64,000 nucleotides of DNA from Lysobacter sp. TY2-98 (lineage in GTDB: Bacteria > Pseudomonadota > Gammaproteobacteria > Xanthomonadales > Xanthomonadaceae), in the NCBI RefSeq assembly GCF_003367355.1, contig NZ_CP031413.1:1054001-1118000 (forward strand), written 5' to 3'. The notes below the pieces were generated by a model, which ran no database searches, was not told the origin of the DNA, and saw only the letters and a program-made list of their open reading frames with translations. Of the stretch, positions 63,495 through 64,000 are shown in pieces. How positions within the stretch are numbered: position 1 is the first letter of the stretch; every line of letters starts with the position of its first letter. Both the position numbers and the translations under genes were made by a program.

Positions 63495-64000
63495 CGAAGG
63501 GCTCCGGGCGGCGCGAGTCCGTGGGCGAGCAACGCATGCGCGTGGCGACGCAGGACGCTGACGTCGAGGTCGTCAGCTGCGAACAGGTGGCGCCAGATCG
63601 GCGCGCTGGCGGCGGTGAACAGCGTGAGGCCGACGAGCGAAACGACGACCAGTCGCGGGTCGAGGTCGCCATCGAGCTGGCCGGCGCGCTGTGACTCGGC
63701 GAGTCGTGAGGCAACCGCGCGCGGCACGGCGCCCACGCGGTCGAGCACGACGTGCCGGAACGCGCCGCCTTCGACCAGCACTTCGCGCATCCACAAGGGA
63801 GGCAGCCACGGGTGCTGCGCGATCACCGCGGACACTGCATCGACGAAGCGCGTGGCGAGCGCGAGTGGCGCTTCGGGCGGGTGGCCCATTGCGGCGAGCA
63901 GTTCGCCCAGCGCGGGCAGGATGCGTTCCTCGACGACCGCATCCGTGAGGCGGTCGCCGAAGTAGTAGTTCACCAGTGCGGGATTCACGCCGGCGCTGCG
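63491..64000 (-). CDS. TetR-family regulator, C-terminal part (runs off the right edge)
   Basis: Partial: the frame continues into the right edge of the window, so the N-terminal DNA-binding half is mostly missing. The visible part starts RSAGVNPALVNYYFGDRL, the end of the TetR helix-turn-helix, followed by a helical ligand domain (LPPLWMREVLVEGGAFRHVV). The stop overlaps the adaptor start (ATGA), so it is the first gene of the export cassette and most likely its repressor, sensing the exported compound. Confidence 0.88.
   Translation of the reverse strand, partial: RSAGVNPALVNYYFGDRLTDAVVEERILPALGELLAAMGHPPEAPLALATRFVDAVSAVIAQHPWLPPLWMREVLVEGGAFRHVVLDRVGAVPRAVASRLAESQRAGQLDGDLDPRLVVVSLVGLTLFTAASAPIWRHLFAADDLDVSVLRRHAHALLAHGLAPPGALR

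Overview
The window is about 64 kb of GC-rich, densely packed chromosomal DNA with no insertion sequence, prophage, CRISPR array or rRNA operon that I can see. Protein content and gene order point to a gammaproteobacterium of the Lysobacteraceae (Xanthomonadaceae; Lysobacter/Luteimonas-like): PilW/RodZ/YfgM/BamB/Der, MoeB with a fused rhodanese domain, FadN-type beta-oxidation enzymes, a complete ccmABCDEFGHI system and smc-zipA. This placement is inferred from gene content, not from a marker-gene search.

Layout. 1-5.5 kb: end of lapB, then envelope polysaccharide genes (WecA-type glycosyl-phosphate transferase, WbpM/CapD-type nucleotide-sugar dehydratase, galU) and an FAD oxidoreductase. 5.6-5.9 kb: a small secreted Cys-repeat protein. 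6.0-10.3 kb: a minus-strand operon of a PsrA-like TetR regulator, a FadN-type hydroxyacyl-CoA dehydrogenase/enoyl-CoA hydratase and a thiolase, with a palindromic PsrA-type operator in front. 10.5-22.6 kb: plus-strand housekeeping run ndk, rlmN, pilW, rodZ, yfgM, bamB, der, moeB, folD, guaB, guaA. 22.7-29.1 kb: tadA, a DUF2721 gene, orn, a hypothetical membrane protein, a tRNA-Ala/tRNA-Glu operon with a clear promoter and terminator, a DUF1249 gene and divergent ppsR/ppsA. 29.2-36.0 kb: the cytochrome c maturation operon on the minus strand. 36.0-38.6 kb: a DUF3293 gene, then a methionine/2-oxo acid aminotransferase with its omega-amidase partner.

38.6-49.2 kb is the most interesting region: a GntP-type permease, a TonB-dependent receptor, a CrbS-like sensor kinase with a sodium:solute symporter domain, its CrbR-like LuxR-type regulator translationally coupled to 3-hydroxybutyrate dehydrogenase, and an exported lipoprotein 3-hydroxybutyrate-oligomer hydrolase. 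Together these could form a complete uptake, hydrolysis, oxidation and sensing module for 3-hydroxybutyrate oligomers and the acetyl units they yield.

49.3-59.1 kb: rluB with a long Gly/Arg-rich tail, scpB with a long acidic tail, scpA, yciI, bolA, pgl, smc and zipA (chromosome segregation and division). 59.1-60.5 kb: a small PspC-domain protein and poorly characterised small genes. 60.5-64.0 kb: a minus-strand TetR / lipoprotein HlyD / ABC ATPase / ABC-2 permease export cassette that runs off the right edge.

Neighbouring genes in the operons usually overlap by 4 nt (ATGA or GTGA), so many starts were fixed by these overlaps, by Shine-Dalgarno sequences, or by the expected N-terminus of the family.
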